This document shows, in pieces, positions 36,445 to 45,085 of a stretch of DNA of 64,000 bases. The stretch comes from Alphaproteobacteria bacterium (GTDB lineage: Bacteria; Pseudomonadota; Alphaproteobacteria; UBA828), in the NCBI GenBank assembly GCA_022826345.1, contig JAJDVB010000162.1:1-64000 (forward strand), given 5' to 3'. Both the position numbers and the translations under genes were made by a program. A model generated the notes under the pieces. It was not told where the DNA came from, ran no database searches, and saw nothing but the letters and a program-made list of their open reading frames with translations. Each line of letters starts with the position of its first letter. Within the stretch, counting starts at the first letter, position 1.

Positions 36445-36539
36445 CCCGCGGCGGGCCCTGCCTAATTCTTGTTTCACCTTGCGTCGTGAGCGGCGGAGCG
36501 CCTAGGGTTCCAGCCACCGCGCGGCGCGCCCGGAATTGC

Positions 36540-36615
<76 letters not shown>

Positions 36616-36640
36616 TTCCGGCCGTCGAGGTAGCGCCATC

Positions 36641-37330
36641 GTGAGCGCCCAGAAGAACATCCTGATCGTCGACGACGACCAGGCGCTGCGCCAGTCTCTC
36701 GCCGAGCAGTTGCACATGTACGAGGAGTTTTCGGCGAGCGAGGCCGGGACCGGTCGCGCGGCTCTCGATGCGATCAAGAGCGGCCGCTTCGACCTCATCC
36801 TGCTGGACCTCGGCCTGCCCGACATGGACGGTCGTGAGCTCTGCAAGCTCATGCGCCGGAGTGGCATCGCGGTGCCGATCATCATGCTGACCGCCGCCGA
36901 CAGCGAAGCGGATACCATCCTCGGCCTCGATTCCGGCGCCAACGACTACGTCACCAAGCCCTTCCGCCTCGGCGCCCTGCTCGCGCGCATCCGCGCCCAG
37001 CTACGCCAGCACGAGCACAGCGAGGACGCGACGTTCACCATCGGCGAGTTCACCTTCAAGCCGGCCTCCAAGCTCCTGCTCAAGCCCGATGGCAAAGGCA
37101 AGATTCGCCTGACCGAGAAGGAAGCCGCGATCCTCAAGTACCTCTACCGGGCACGGGACCGGGTGATCGCCCGCGACGTGCTGCTGAGCGAGGTGTGGGG
37201 CTACAACGCCAACGTCGCGACCCACACGCTGGAGACCCACATCTACCGGCTGCGCCAGAAAATCGAGGTCGAGCCCTCCGATCCCCGGCTGCTGATCACC
37301 GAAGGCGGCGGCTACCGCCTGGTGGCGTAG
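36641..37330 (+). CDS. OmpR/PhoB-family response regulator
   Basis: 229 residues. The N-terminal receiver domain has KNILIVDDDQALRQSL with the acidic pocket, the phosphoacceptor Asp in LILLDLGLPDMDG, the Thr in IIMLTAADS and the Lys in DYVTKPFRL. The C-terminal winged-helix domain contains RLTEKEAAILKYLYRA and THTLETHIYRLRQKIE. The partner histidine kinase is not adjacent. Resemblance to the essential alphaproteobacterial envelope regulator CenR is possible but not established. The start is GTG at 36641, 26 bases after tRNA-Ala, since the frame upstream reads through the tRNA. Confidence 0.92.
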   Translation: MSAQKNILIVDDDQALRQSLAEQLHMYEEFSASEAGTGRAALDAIKSGRFDLILLDLGLPDMDGRELCKLMRRSGIAVPIIMLTAADSEADTILGLDSGANDYVTKPFRLGALLARIRAQLRQHEHSEDATFTIGEFTFKPASKLLLKPDGKGKIRLTEKEAAILKYLYRARDRVIARDVLLSEVWGYNANVATHTLETHIYRLRQKIEVEPSDPRLLITEGGGYRLVA

Positions 37331-37366
37331 ACCTTATCGCATCTGCCGCCAGCCAAGCGGCGACCG

Positions 37367-38161
37367 TCAATCGACGAGAAAGTCCTTGAGCGCGTCGAGG
37401 GTCGCGTCGGGCTCCTCGTCGAGCATGATGTGGCCGGCTTGCGGGATCACCACCGTGGTCGCATCGGGCAGCATCCCGGCGAGCGCGTGGCCGCGCTTCG
37501 CCGGCGTCATCAGGTCGCGCGCGCCGATCACCACCAGCGTCGGGCAGCCGACGGCTGCAGCCGCCGCCTCGCCACCCTCGTAGGCATCGGTCGCGACCAG
37601 GTCGTTGTGCAGCACGCCGGGCGCCGCGCGCTCCAAGGTGCGCAAGCCACCGCCGGTCATCCAGATCCCCGGCATCTTGTGGACACCGTAGTGCGCGCGC
37701 CGGCCGTAGCCCCAGCCGGTGAGCAGCTCCAGCGCGTGGTGGTCGTCCTCCGCCGAGCGGCTCAGCAGCAGGTCGTTGACCGGGATCGCGGGTGCGGCGC
37801 CGAGCAGCGCGAGCTTGCGCACCCGCGCGCCGTGGCGCGCCGCAGCGTCCATCGCGACGAGCGCGCCCATGCTGTGGCCCACCAGATTGGCCTCCCCGAC
37901 TCCCGCCGCATCCATGAGCGCCACGATCCAGTCCGCCATCGCCGGGATGGTGGGGCATGGCGGCCCTTCCGAGCGGCCGTGGCCCGGCAGGTCCACCGCC
38001 AGAACGCTGCCGCCGTTCCAGGCGAAGTAGCGCGCCTGCAGCTTCCAGACCGTGTGATCGAAGGCGGCGCCGTGCACGAATACCGTCACCGGCAGGCTCG
38101 GATCGAACGCCCGGCCGCCCGTTGCGGCGAAGGCTGTAGCGCCGTCGACCCTGATATCCAC
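37367..38161 (-). CDS. alpha/beta hydrolase
   Basis: 264 residues. Nucleophile elbow GHSMGALVAMD (Ser near residue 97), oxyanion region FVHGAAFDHTVW, and a catalytic His near the end in PQAGHIMLDEEPD. The acid is likely Asp in VVIGARDLMTPAK. No signal peptide. GTG start at 38161, two bases after the stop of the sulfhydrylase gene, so co-translated with it. The substrate cannot be told; the location raises the possibility of an O-acyl-homoserine-related or general esterase role. Confidence 0.88.
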   Translation of the reverse strand: MDIRVDGATAFAATGGRAFDPSLPVTVFVHGAAFDHTVWKLQARYFAWNGGSVLAVDLPGHGRSEGPPCPTIPAMADWIVALMDAAGVGEANLVGHSMGALVAMDAAARHGARVRKLALLGAAPAIPVNDLLLSRSAEDDHHALELLTGWGYGRRAHYGVHKMPGIWMTGGGLRTLERAAPGVLHNDLVATDAYEGGEAAAAAVGCPTLVVIGARDLMTPAKRGHALAGMLPDATTVVIPQAGHIMLDEEPDATLDALKDFLVD

Positions 38162-38163
38162 GA

Positions 38164-39471
38164 TCAGCGGCCCTTCGCGGCGCGCGCGGCCGCCCGGAGT
38201 CCGCGCTCGAGATCGGCGATCAGGTCATCCGGGTCTTCCAGGCCGATGGAGAGCCGTACCATGTCCTCGCCCACCCCTGCGGCCTCCAGCGCCGCGGCGT
38301 CCATCTGCTGATGCGTGGTGCTGGCGGGATGGATGACGAGACTCTTGGCGTCGCCGACGTTGGCGAGGTGCGAGAGCAGCTCCACCGCCTCGATGAAGGC
38401 CCGCCCGGCCTCGCGGCCGCCCTTCACGCCGAAGCAGAAGATCGCGCCAGAGCCCTGAGGCAGCAAGGTTTTCGCGCGCTCGTGGTCGGGGTGCGACGGC
38501 AGCTCCGGGTAGCTCACCCACGAGACCGCATCGTGCCCATCGAGAAAGGCCACGATCTTGCGCGCGTTCTCGACATGGCGCGCCATGCGGATCGGCAGGC
38601 TCTCCACGCCCTGGAGAATGTGGAAGGCGTTGGTAGGGCTCATGCACGCGCCAAAATCCCGCAGGCCCTCGGCCCTGGCGCGGGCGATGAAGGCCGCCGG
38701 CCCGAACTCCTCGGCAAAGTCGATGCCGTGATAGCCGAGATAAGGCTCGGTGAGGGTCGGGAACTTGCCCGAAGCCTCCCAATCGAATTTGCCGGCGTCG
38801 ACGATGACGCCGCCGATGGCCACCCCGTGTCCCCCCAGGAACTTGGTCGCCGAATGCATGACGATGTCGCACCCGTGCTCGATCGGGCGGCAGAGGCAGG
38901 GCGTGGCGAAGGTGCTGTCGATCATCAGGGGAACGCCGGCCTCGTGGGCGATGGCGGCGACCGCCGGCATGTCCATGATCTCCAGGCCGGGGTTGCCCAG
39001 GGTCTCGCCGAAGAAGAGGCGGGTCTCCACCCTGATCGCCTTGCGGAACCCCTCGGTGTCGCGGGGATGGACGAAGCTCGTCTCGATCCCGAAGCGCGGC
39101 AGGGTGTGGGTGAAGAGGTTGTGGCTGCCGCCGTAGATCGACGCCGACGACACGATGTGCCCACCGGCATCCATCAGGGTCGCAACCGCGAGATGGAGCG
39201 CCGCCTGCCCGCTTGCGGTGCAGACCGCGCCGACGCCCCCCTCCAGCGCGGCGATGCGCTCCTCCAGCACCGCGACCGTCGGGTTCGAGATGCGCGTGTA
39301 GATGTGGCCGGCGCGCTCAAGGTTGAACAGCGAGGCCGCCTGCTCGGTGTCGTCGAAGACGTAGGAGGTGGTCTGATAGATCGGCACCGCGCGCGCACCG
39401 GTCGTCGGGTCCGGCTTCTGGCCCGCATGCAGGCTCAGCGTGTCGCGCTTGAAGGCCAGTGGGTCAGCCAT
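38164..39471 (-). CDS. O-acetylhomoserine sulfhydrylase / aminocarboxypropyltransferase type PLP enzyme
   Basis: 435 residues. A Cys/Met-metabolism PLP enzyme: RDTLSLHAGQKPDPTTGARA start, YQTTSYVF, TRISNPT, and the PLP lysine in HSATKFLGGHGVAIGG near residue 210. Length and the long C-terminal segment fit MetY/Met17-type enzymes, which turn O-acetylhomoserine and sulfide (or methanethiol) into homocysteine or methionine. The ATG at 39471 follows GGGGAGAGAGG; a TTG five codons upstream is rejected. It may be coupled with the following hydrolase. Confidence 0.9.
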   Translation of the reverse strand: MADPLAFKRDTLSLHAGQKPDPTTGARAVPIYQTTSYVFDDTEQAASLFNLERAGHIYTRISNPTVAVLEERIAALEGGVGAVCTASGQAALHLAVATLMDAGGHIVSSASIYGGSHNLFTHTLPRFGIETSFVHPRDTEGFRKAIRVETRLFFGETLGNPGLEIMDMPAVAAIAHEAGVPLMIDSTFATPCLCRPIEHGCDIVMHSATKFLGGHGVAIGGVIVDAGKFDWEASGKFPTLTEPYLGYHGIDFAEEFGPAAFIARARAEGLRDFGACMSPTNAFHILQGVESLPIRMARHVENARKIVAFLDGHDAVSWVSYPELPSHPDHERAKTLLPQGSGAIFCFGVKGGREAGRAFIEAVELLSHLANVGDAKSLVIHPASTTHQQMDAAALEAAGVGEDMVRLSIGLEDPDDLIADLERGLRAAARAAKGR

Positions 39472-39554
39472 CGCCTCTCTCCCCAACGCATCGATGCAGC
39501 TCGTGCCGCCGCGCGGCGCGAGGCTCTGCCATCCGTGCTACGTTGGCAAGTGGC

Positions 39555-39728
39555 ATGACCAGCGACCGTGGGAAGGAAGGCGCGAACGTACCCGGTTCCC
39601 GCAAGCGGCCAGAGCGCGAAGCCCGATTGGCCGCAGCGCTCCGGGAAAACCTGCGCCGGCGCAAGCGCCAAAAGAGCGAACGAAAGGCCACAGCGCCGCC
39701 GCCGGATCGGGAGGACGACGGCGCGTAA
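39555..39728 (+). CDS. small basic hypothetical protein
   Basis: 57 residues, very rich in Arg/Lys/Glu (REARLAAALRENLRRRKRQK). A single amphipathic, highly charged helix is predicted; no known domain. The frame has a good codon pattern and a conserved-looking helix, and lies between two oppositely oriented metabolic genes. A Shine-Dalgarno sequence before the ATG is weak (GGCAAGTGGC). An RNA-binding or ribosome-linked role would fit its charge but is speculation. Confidence 0.55.
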   Translation: MTSDRGKEGANVPGSRKRPEREARLAAALRENLRRRKRQKSERKATAPPPDREDDGA

Positions 39729-39750
39729 GGCGAGAGCGGGAGCGCCGTGC

Positions 39751-40497
39751 TCACAGCATCACGTCGCCCGAGTTGGGCCCGAGGGTCTGGCCGACGTAGA
39801 TGGCCCCGCCGGGGCCGGCGAGGAAGGCCACGGTCTCGGCGATCTCCCACGCCTCGCCGAAGCGCCCGAGCGGCAACTCGGCGGCCTTTGCCTGCTGCCA
39901 CTCCTTGGAGATGTCGTTGAGGATCGGGGTGTTGCAGGGGCCGGGGCCGATGGCGTTGACCCGCACGCCGCGACTCGAGACCTCCAACGCGAGCGACTTG
40001 GTGAGTCCGATCACGCCGGCCTTCGCCGCCGCGTAATGGGCCATTTCATTGGCACCCTTGTGGCCGAGCTGCGAGGCGGTGTTGATGATCACGCCCTCGC
40101 CCTTCTCCAGCATCGGGCCGAGCGCCTCGCGATCGCAGAGGAAGACGCCGCGCAGAAGCACCGCCACCATGCGGTCGAAGTCCTCCGTTTTCATCTCCAC
40201 GAACGGCGACAGCTGGGCGTAACCGGCATTGGCAAAGAGCAGTGTGCAGTCGCCGAAGGCGTTGCGGCAGGCTTCGAACATCGCCTTCACGTCGGCCTCG
40301 TTCGCGACATCGCCGCCGATCGCCTCGGCCCGGCCGTTGCCTTCTCGGATCTTGGCGGCCGTGCGCTGGGCGTTCTCCTCGTTGATGTCCTGGCAGAAGA
40401 TCGGCATCCCCTCGCGTGCGAGCCTGAACGCGCTAGCCTCGCCGAAGCCGCTGCCGGCACCGGTAATTACGGCTATGTGGTCCTGCATCTCGATCAT
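39751..40497 (-). CDS. SDR family oxidoreductase
   Basis: 248 residues. NAD(P)-binding VITGAGSGFGEASA, FANAGYAQ in place of NNAG, Ser in INTASQLGHKG and the Tyr-x3-Lys pair in MAHYAAAKAGVIG. The C-terminal AIYVGQTLGPNSGDVM is standard. It precedes purB in the reverse direction with 30 bases between, so both may share a transcript. Substrate not predictable; 3-ketoacyl reductase-like or sugar-alcohol dehydrogenase are the usual alternatives. Confidence 0.87.
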   Translation of the reverse strand: MIEMQDHIAVITGAGSGFGEASAFRLAREGMPIFCQDINEENAQRTAAKIREGNGRAEAIGGDVANEADVKAMFEACRNAFGDCTLLFANAGYAQLSPFVEMKTEDFDRMVAVLLRGVFLCDREALGPMLEKGEGVIINTASQLGHKGANEMAHYAAAKAGVIGLTKSLALEVSSRGVRVNAIGPGPCNTPILNDISKEWQQAKAAELPLGRFGEAWEIAETVAFLAGPGGAIYVGQTLGPNSGDVML

Positions 40498-40527
40498 GAC
40501 CGTCCACTCCCTTCCATTGTCGGTCGT

Positions 40528-41847
40528 TCACTCCGTCCGCCCGAATACACGGGCGAAGATGGTATCGACGTGCGTGAGGTACGGTTCGGGCGCGAAGAGC
40601 GCGGCGAGTTCCGCGCGGTCGAGCACCTCTGTCACTCTTGCATCCGCTGCGAGCGCAGACTCGAAATTACCGCCATCTTCCCAAACCTTTAGAGAGATTT
40701 CTTGAACAATCTCATAAGCGTCTTCGCGCGACATGCCGTGCTTGATCAGCGTCAACAGCACGCGCTGGCTGTAGACCAGCCCGCCGCGGCTCTCCAGGTT
40801 GCGCCGCATGGCCCCCTCGTCGACCACGAGGCCATCGACGACGCTGGCGAGCCGGGTCAGCGCGAAGTCCAGCGCGATGGTCGCATCGGGCGCAAACACG
40901 CGCTCGACCGCCGAATGGCTGATGTCGCGCTCGTGCCAGAGCGCGATGTTCTCCAGCGCCGGCACCACGGCCGCCCGCACGATTCGGGCGAGGCCGGTGA
41001 GGTTCTCGGTCAGGATCGGGTTCTTCTTGTGGGGCATGGCCGAGGAACCTTTCTGGCCCTTGCCGAAGGCCTCGGCCGCCTCCCCCACCTCGCTTCGTTG
41101 CAGATGCCTGATCTCCACCGCCAGCCGCTCGATGGCGCCGGCGATGACGCCGAGGGTGGCGAAATACATGGCGTGTCGGTCGCGTGGGATGACCTGGGTC
41201 GAAACCGGCTCCGGCGTGAGCCCCATCTGCTCTGCAACGTGCGCCTCCACCGCCGGATCGACGCTCGCGAAAGTGCCCACCGGTCCGGAGATGGCGCAGG
41301 TCGCGATCTCGCGCCGCGCCGCCTTCAACCGCTCACCGGCGCGCGCGAACTCGGCATGGTGGCCGGCGAGCTTGAGTCCGAAGCTGGTGGGCTCAGCATG
41401 GACGCCGTGGCTCCGGCCGACGCAGAGCGTGTTTTTGTGCTCGAAGGCGCGGCGCTCCAGTGCCGCGGTTACGGCTTCGACGCCATCCGCCAGCAAGGCG
41501 CCGGCGCGGTCGAGCTGCACCGCGAAGCAGGTGTCGAGAACGTCGGAAGAGGTCAAGCCCTGGTGGATGAAGCGCGCCTCCGGCCCCACGTGGTCCGCGA
41601 GGTTGGTGAGGAAGGCGATCACGTCGTGCCGGGTCTCGCGCTCGATCGCGTCGATCTTCGCGGGATCGACGAGCGCGTTTTCGTGCTCGTCGATGGCGCG
41701 GGCGAGCGCGGCTGCCGCCGCCTGCGGCGCCCGCCCGAACGTGACCTGGGCGTCGAGCGCATGGCGCTCGATCTCCAACCAGATGGCGAACTTGGTTTCG
41801 GGCGCCCAGACCGCGGCCATCTCCGGGCGTGAGTAACGCGGGATCAT
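40528..41847 (-). CDS. purB: adenylosuccinate lyase
   Basis: 439 residues. PurB removes fumarate from SAICAR and adenylosuccinate. The family signature GSSAMPHKKNPILTENLTGL near residue 262 holds the catalytic serine loop; FIHQGLTSSDVLDTC near residue 93 and RSHGVHAEPTSFG near residue 143 are the other active-site segments. MIPRYSRPEMAAVW is the canonical start. tRNA-Gln lies 52 bases upstream on the same strand. Confidence 0.97.
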   Translation of the reverse strand: MIPRYSRPEMAAVWAPETKFAIWLEIERHALDAQVTFGRAPQAAAAALARAIDEHENALVDPAKIDAIERETRHDVIAFLTNLADHVGPEARFIHQGLTSSDVLDTCFAVQLDRAGALLADGVEAVTAALERRAFEHKNTLCVGRSHGVHAEPTSFGLKLAGHHAEFARAGERLKAARREIATCAISGPVGTFASVDPAVEAHVAEQMGLTPEPVSTQVIPRDRHAMYFATLGVIAGAIERLAVEIRHLQRSEVGEAAEAFGKGQKGSSAMPHKKNPILTENLTGLARIVRAAVVPALENIALWHERDISHSAVERVFAPDATIALDFALTRLASVVDGLVVDEGAMRRNLESRGGLVYSQRVLLTLIKHGMSREDAYEIVQEISLKVWEDGGNFESALAADARVTEVLDRAELAALFAPEPYLTHVDTIFARVFGRTE

Positions 41848-41899
41848 GGGATATCGCGGCGGGGGATCGACCCTCTCCTCAGGTGCCGGCGGCAGGGCT

Positions 41900-41973
41900 T
41901 GGCTGGGGCGCCAGGATTCGAACCTGGGATCACGGGACCAAAACCCGTTGCCTTACCGCTTGGCTACGCCCCA
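41900..41973 (-). tRNA. tRNA-Gln (anticodon TTG)
   Basis: 74 bases with encoded CCA. Acceptor TGGGGCG/CGCCCCA, D-arm AGCCAAGCGGTAAGGC, anticodon stem ACGGG with loop TTTTGGT, T-arm CAGGTTCGAATCCTG. It precedes purB on the same strand. Confidence 0.96.
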
Positions 41974-42021
41974 GGCGCGGCGGCTTTTAGCACGGCGCGA
42001 AGCGGCGCGGAAGCGAGCGGC

Positions 42022-42056
42022 TTGGAGTGTTTCCGTATTGCACGGAAACACTCCAA
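42022..42056 (+). terminator. perfect 15-bp hairpin, sister of the gpsA hairpin
   Basis: TTGGAGTGTTTCCGT and ACGGAAACACTCCAA pair perfectly around ATTGC. The inner pairs (GTTTCCGT/ACGGAAAC) equal those at 20847-20881 while the outer pairs are changed on both arms together. CAATTTTT follows the right arm, which makes it a plausible intrinsic terminator on the plus strand. No plus-strand gene ends here, so its target is not evident. Confidence 0.55.
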
Positions 42057-42063
42057 CAATTTT

Positions 42064-42170
42064 TCGCTCACGGCAGCCGGCCTACGGCCGGCGCCTCCGC
42101 GAGGGCGCCGCAGGAGCGGCGGGCCGCAGTCGCGGCCTGTCGCGCGTCCGTCAAAGACGGACGCGCTCTA
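42064..42170 (+). repeat. dispersed hairpin repeat, copy 4 of 4
   Basis: Full-length copy. Its last stem is perfect here: GCGCGTCCGTC-AAA-GACGGACGCGC (42042+100 to 42166, i.e. 42142-42166), 11 bp with a three-base loop. It lies eight bases after the hairpin at 42022. The whole 41974-42339 gap between tRNA-Gln and the ABC operon contains this repeat and the hairpin; in the last 170 bases, which should hold the ABC promoter, I see no clear promoter boxes, only the AAGGGAGG ribosome-binding site before 42340. Confidence 0.9.
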
Positions 42171-42339
42171 GCCTGACTGGGACGCGAAGCCCTCCCAGGG
42201 CGGGACGCCAGCAAGACCGATGGCGGCAAATCCGGTGGTCCGGGTAGCTTCGTGATTCCGGCAAGTGGTAGATTGTGGCCAGTGGTCGGCGTTGCCGGCC
42301 GATAACGACCCATCAAGGGCGCATCAAGGGAGGCTTCAA

Positions 42340-43461
42340 ATGAAGCGAGTCTATGCCAAGACCACGGCCGCTGCCGTGGGCGCCGTCGCCGCTATCGCGG
42401 TGACGGCTTTGCTGAGTGGAGCCCAGGCCCAGGGCCTGGATGCCGCTCGTCAGATGATCGAGGAACACCGCGCCAAGCCGGTGTTTTCCGCTCCGGGACC
42501 CGCGTTCGACGCGAAGTCCTGCGCCGCCGGAAAGCGCGTCCTGACCATCCCTGTCTCCAGCGCGAACCCGTTCACCAAGAACATCGCCCTGGCCATGATC
42601 GAGGCCGGAAACGAGGCCGGCGTCGAGGTGACTGAATGGGAAAACCAGGCGCAGCCGTCGCAATGGGTGCAGGGCATCAACTTCGCGATCAACGAGGGCT
42701 TCGACCTGATCGATCTCCTCGGTGGCGTCGATCCCAGTGTGATCGTGCCACAAATCCAGGCAGCGACGGGCGCCGGTATCGTCGTCAAGACGTCGCACTT
42801 CTATGATCTGACCCAGACGCCGCACGAGAGTGTCGACGGCGCCGTGCCGCTGAGCTTCTACAGGGTCGGTCAGATCCTCGCGAACTGGGCCATCAGTCAG
42901 ACCGACGGCAAGGCCAACGTCGTCATCATCGGTTCTGACGAGATCGTTCCGACGGCACCGTTCGTCCAGGGTATCCGCGACACGCTTCAGGCGAATTGTC
43001 CGGACTGTCAGGAAGTGGCCTACATCAATGCGCCGGTGCCCGAGTGGGCCACCAAGATTCAGCCCAGCGTCCAGTCGGCGCTGCTCGCGAACCCGGACGT
43101 CAACTACCTCATACCGATCTACGACTCGATGTCGCAGTTCGTCGTGCCTGCCGTCCGCGTGGCCGGCAAGACGGGGCAGGTCAACATCGCGACGTTCAAC
43201 GGCACGCCCTTCGTCATCGACCTGATCCAGCAAGGGCAGGTGGAGATGGATGTCGGCGAGTCGCTCGGCTGGATTGCACGCGGGATCCTCGATTCGCACA
43301 TGCGAACGCTGTGCGGGTTGGCCGAGCCGGCCGAACTGAACGTACCCTTCTATATTTTCGACAGCAGCAACGCGAACGATGCCGGCACCCCGGCGGACTA
43401 CGACCGCGGTTACGGCGACGTTCACGTCTCCGGCTTCCGCACGCTGTGGGGCCTTGAGTAG
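42340..43461 (+). CDS. sugar-type ABC transporter substrate-binding protein
   Basis: 373 residues. A signal peptide with hydrophobic core AAIAVTALLSGAQAQ is predicted to be cut after AQA, placing the protein in the periplasm. The mature protein resembles the ribose/xylose-binding cluster (periplasmic binding protein type I): VLTIPVSSANPFTKNIALAM near the start and a second domain containing NYLIPIYDSMSQFVVPAV. Four or more cysteines (CAAG, NCPDCQ, LCG) are present, which is unusual for the family. It opens a three-gene ABC operon and ends overlapping the ATPase start. The ligand cannot be deduced. AAGGGAGG stands six bases before the ATG. Confidence 0.9.
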   Translation: MKRVYAKTTAAAVGAVAAIAVTALLSGAQAQGLDAARQMIEEHRAKPVFSAPGPAFDAKSCAAGKRVLTIPVSSANPFTKNIALAMIEAGNEAGVEVTEWENQAQPSQWVQGINFAINEGFDLIDLLGGVDPSVIVPQIQAATGAGIVVKTSHFYDLTQTPHESVDGAVPLSFYRVGQILANWAISQTDGKANVVIIGSDEIVPTAPFVQGIRDTLQANCPDCQEVAYINAPVPEWATKIQPSVQSALLANPDVNYLIPIYDSMSQFVVPAVRVAGKTGQVNIATFNGTPFVIDLIQQGQVEMDVGESLGWIARGILDSHMRTLCGLAEPAELNVPFYIFDSSNANDAGTPADYDRGYGDVHVSGFRTLWGLE

Positions 43462-45085
43462 CAGTCACTCCGATCTCGGAACGGGGGCGCCGAACACCAG
43501 CGCCCCCGCTCTGTTTGCGGAGCACGTTTCGAAGACCTTCGGCGGCGAGAAGGCGCTCAGCGACGTCGCCTTCACGGTTGCCCCACGCGAAGTTCACGGG
43601 CTCCTGGGCCAAAACGGCTCGGGCAAGTCGACGCTGATCAAGATTCTCGCGGGCTTTCATGCCCCGGATCCCGGCGCGTCCCTGCAGATCTTCGGGCGCC
43701 CCGTTCCATTGCCCCTGGCGCCCGGTCAGTTCCGCGGGCTGGGGCTTGCCTTCGTGCACCAGCACCTCGGTCTCATGCCCAGCCTGACTGTGCTCGAAAA
43801 CCTGATGCTCGGCGAGCTCGCGACGCGCGCGGGAGCCTACATCAATTGGGCGCGGGAACGGCAGCGCGCCAGAGAGGTCTTCGCGCGCTTCGGCCTTGAC
43901 CTCGATCCGTCGGCCAAGGTGGAAGACCTGCCACAGGTAGAGCGCGCGCTTCTCGCCATCGTTCGCGCCTTCGACGACATCCGCGGCGAACGCGCGGCGC
44001 ACGACACGCCGGGCATCCTGTTTCTCGACGAACCCACGCCGTTTCTACCGAAGGAAGGAGTCAGCCAACTCTTCGGGCTGGTGCGCGGCATCGTCGACGA
44101 GGGCGCGAGCGTCATCTTCGTCTCGCACGACGTCGACGAGGTGCTCGAAATCACCGACCGCGCCACCATTCTGCGTGATGGCCGCGTGGCCGGGACCCTT
44201 GAAACGGCAAACGCCTTGTACGCCGACTTCGTGGAGTTGATCATCGGACGCCGGATCGAGGCGTTCCAGGCGGAGGCGCACGACCTGCGCGGGGCGGAAG
44301 TCGATGTGGCCGTGAGCGGACTGACCGGCGGCACCGTCGTCGATCTGTCCGTGAACCTGCACCGTGGCGAAGTTCTCGGCCTGACCGGTCTGATCGGCTC
44401 CGGTTTCGACGAGGTGCCCTACCTGCTGTTCGGCGCTTCGCGGGCCGATTCGGGCACGCTCCAGCTGCACGACAAGGCGTACGACCTGCACGACATGTCG
44501 CCGCAGCGGGCGATGGAGGGAGGCGTTGCGCTGCTTCCCGGCGACCGCCTCGGGTCGGCGGGCGTTGGCGACCTGACTCTCATCGACAACATCACCCTTC
44601 CTGTCCTCTCTTCATTCCACGGCCTGACAGGCCTGAAGCGTCGTGCGATGCGGCGCAGAGCGTCCGAGCTGGGCAGGGAATTCGACGTGCGGCCCAACGT
44701 GCCGGAGAGGGAACTCGAGTCTCTCTCTGGCGGCAATCAGCAAAAGGTCCTGCTCGCCAAGTGGATGCAGACGAGCCCGTCCCTCATGCTGCTGGACGAG
44801 CCGACCCAGGGCGTGGACGTTGGAGCCCGGCAGCAGGTCTTCGAGGCAATCCGCGACGTGGGGGAACAGGGTGCGGCGGTCATCTGCGCCAGCACCGACT
44901 ACGGGCAACTCGCGGCGATCTGCGATCGCGTCCTGATTTTTGCGCGCGGTCGGGTGGTTCGGGAACTCGTCGGCGGTGATGTCACCAAGGACCGTATCGC
45001 CGAACAGACGGTCCTCAGTCTGGCACTGGGCAATCAGGGAGAAGCCGGCGCGGCGGGTCGCTCAACGGAGCAGGTACATGGCTGA
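43454..45085 (+). CDS. sugar-type ABC transporter ATP-binding protein (two fused nucleotide-binding domains)
   Basis: 543 residues, two ABC domains in tandem as in RbsA/MglA. First domain: Walker A GQNGSGKST and Walker B ILFLDEPT are intact, but the signature region reads VEDLPQVERALLAIVRAF instead of a normal LSGGQ. Second domain: Walker A is degenerate (LTGLIGSGFDEVPYL), as usual in this family, while the signature LSGGNQQKVLLAKWM and Walker B LMLLDEPTQGVDVGAR are good. The start appears to be TTG at 43454, overlapping the last codons of the binding-protein gene; a hairpin sits within the first codons. It energises import with the permease downstream. Confidence 0.88.
   Translation: MSSSHSDLGTGAPNTSAPALFAEHVSKTFGGEKALSDVAFTVAPREVHGLLGQNGSGKSTLIKILAGFHAPDPGASLQIFGRPVPLPLAPGQFRGLGLAFVHQHLGLMPSLTVLENLMLGELATRAGAYINWARERQRAREVFARFGLDLDPSAKVEDLPQVERALLAIVRAFDDIRGERAAHDTPGILFLDEPTPFLPKEGVSQLFGLVRGIVDEGASVIFVSHDVDEVLEITDRATILRDGRVAGTLETANALYADFVELIIGRRIEAFQAEAHDLRGAEVDVAVSGLTGGTVVDLSVNLHRGEVLGLTGLIGSGFDEVPYLLFGASRADSGTLQLHDKAYDLHDMSPQRAMEGGVALLPGDRLGSAGVGDLTLIDNITLPVLSSFHGLTGLKRRAMRRRASELGREFDVRPNVPERELESLSGGNQQKVLLAKWMQTSPSLMLLDEPTQGVDVGARQQVFEAIRDVGEQGAAVICASTDYGQLAAICDRVLIFARGRVVRELVGGDVTKDRIAEQTVLSLALGNQGEAGAAGRSTEQVHG
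43482..43508 (+). promoter_or_regulatory. hairpin just after the binding-protein gene, possible expression attenuator
   Basis: CGGGGGCGC and GCGCCCCCG pair perfectly over 9 bp with a nine-base loop. It lies 20 bases past the stop of the substrate-binding-protein gene and inside the first codons of the ATPase. Such stem-loops in ABC operons often protect the upstream mRNA or reduce downstream reading, giving more binding protein than ATPase. No T-run follows, so full termination is unlikely. Confidence 0.45.
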
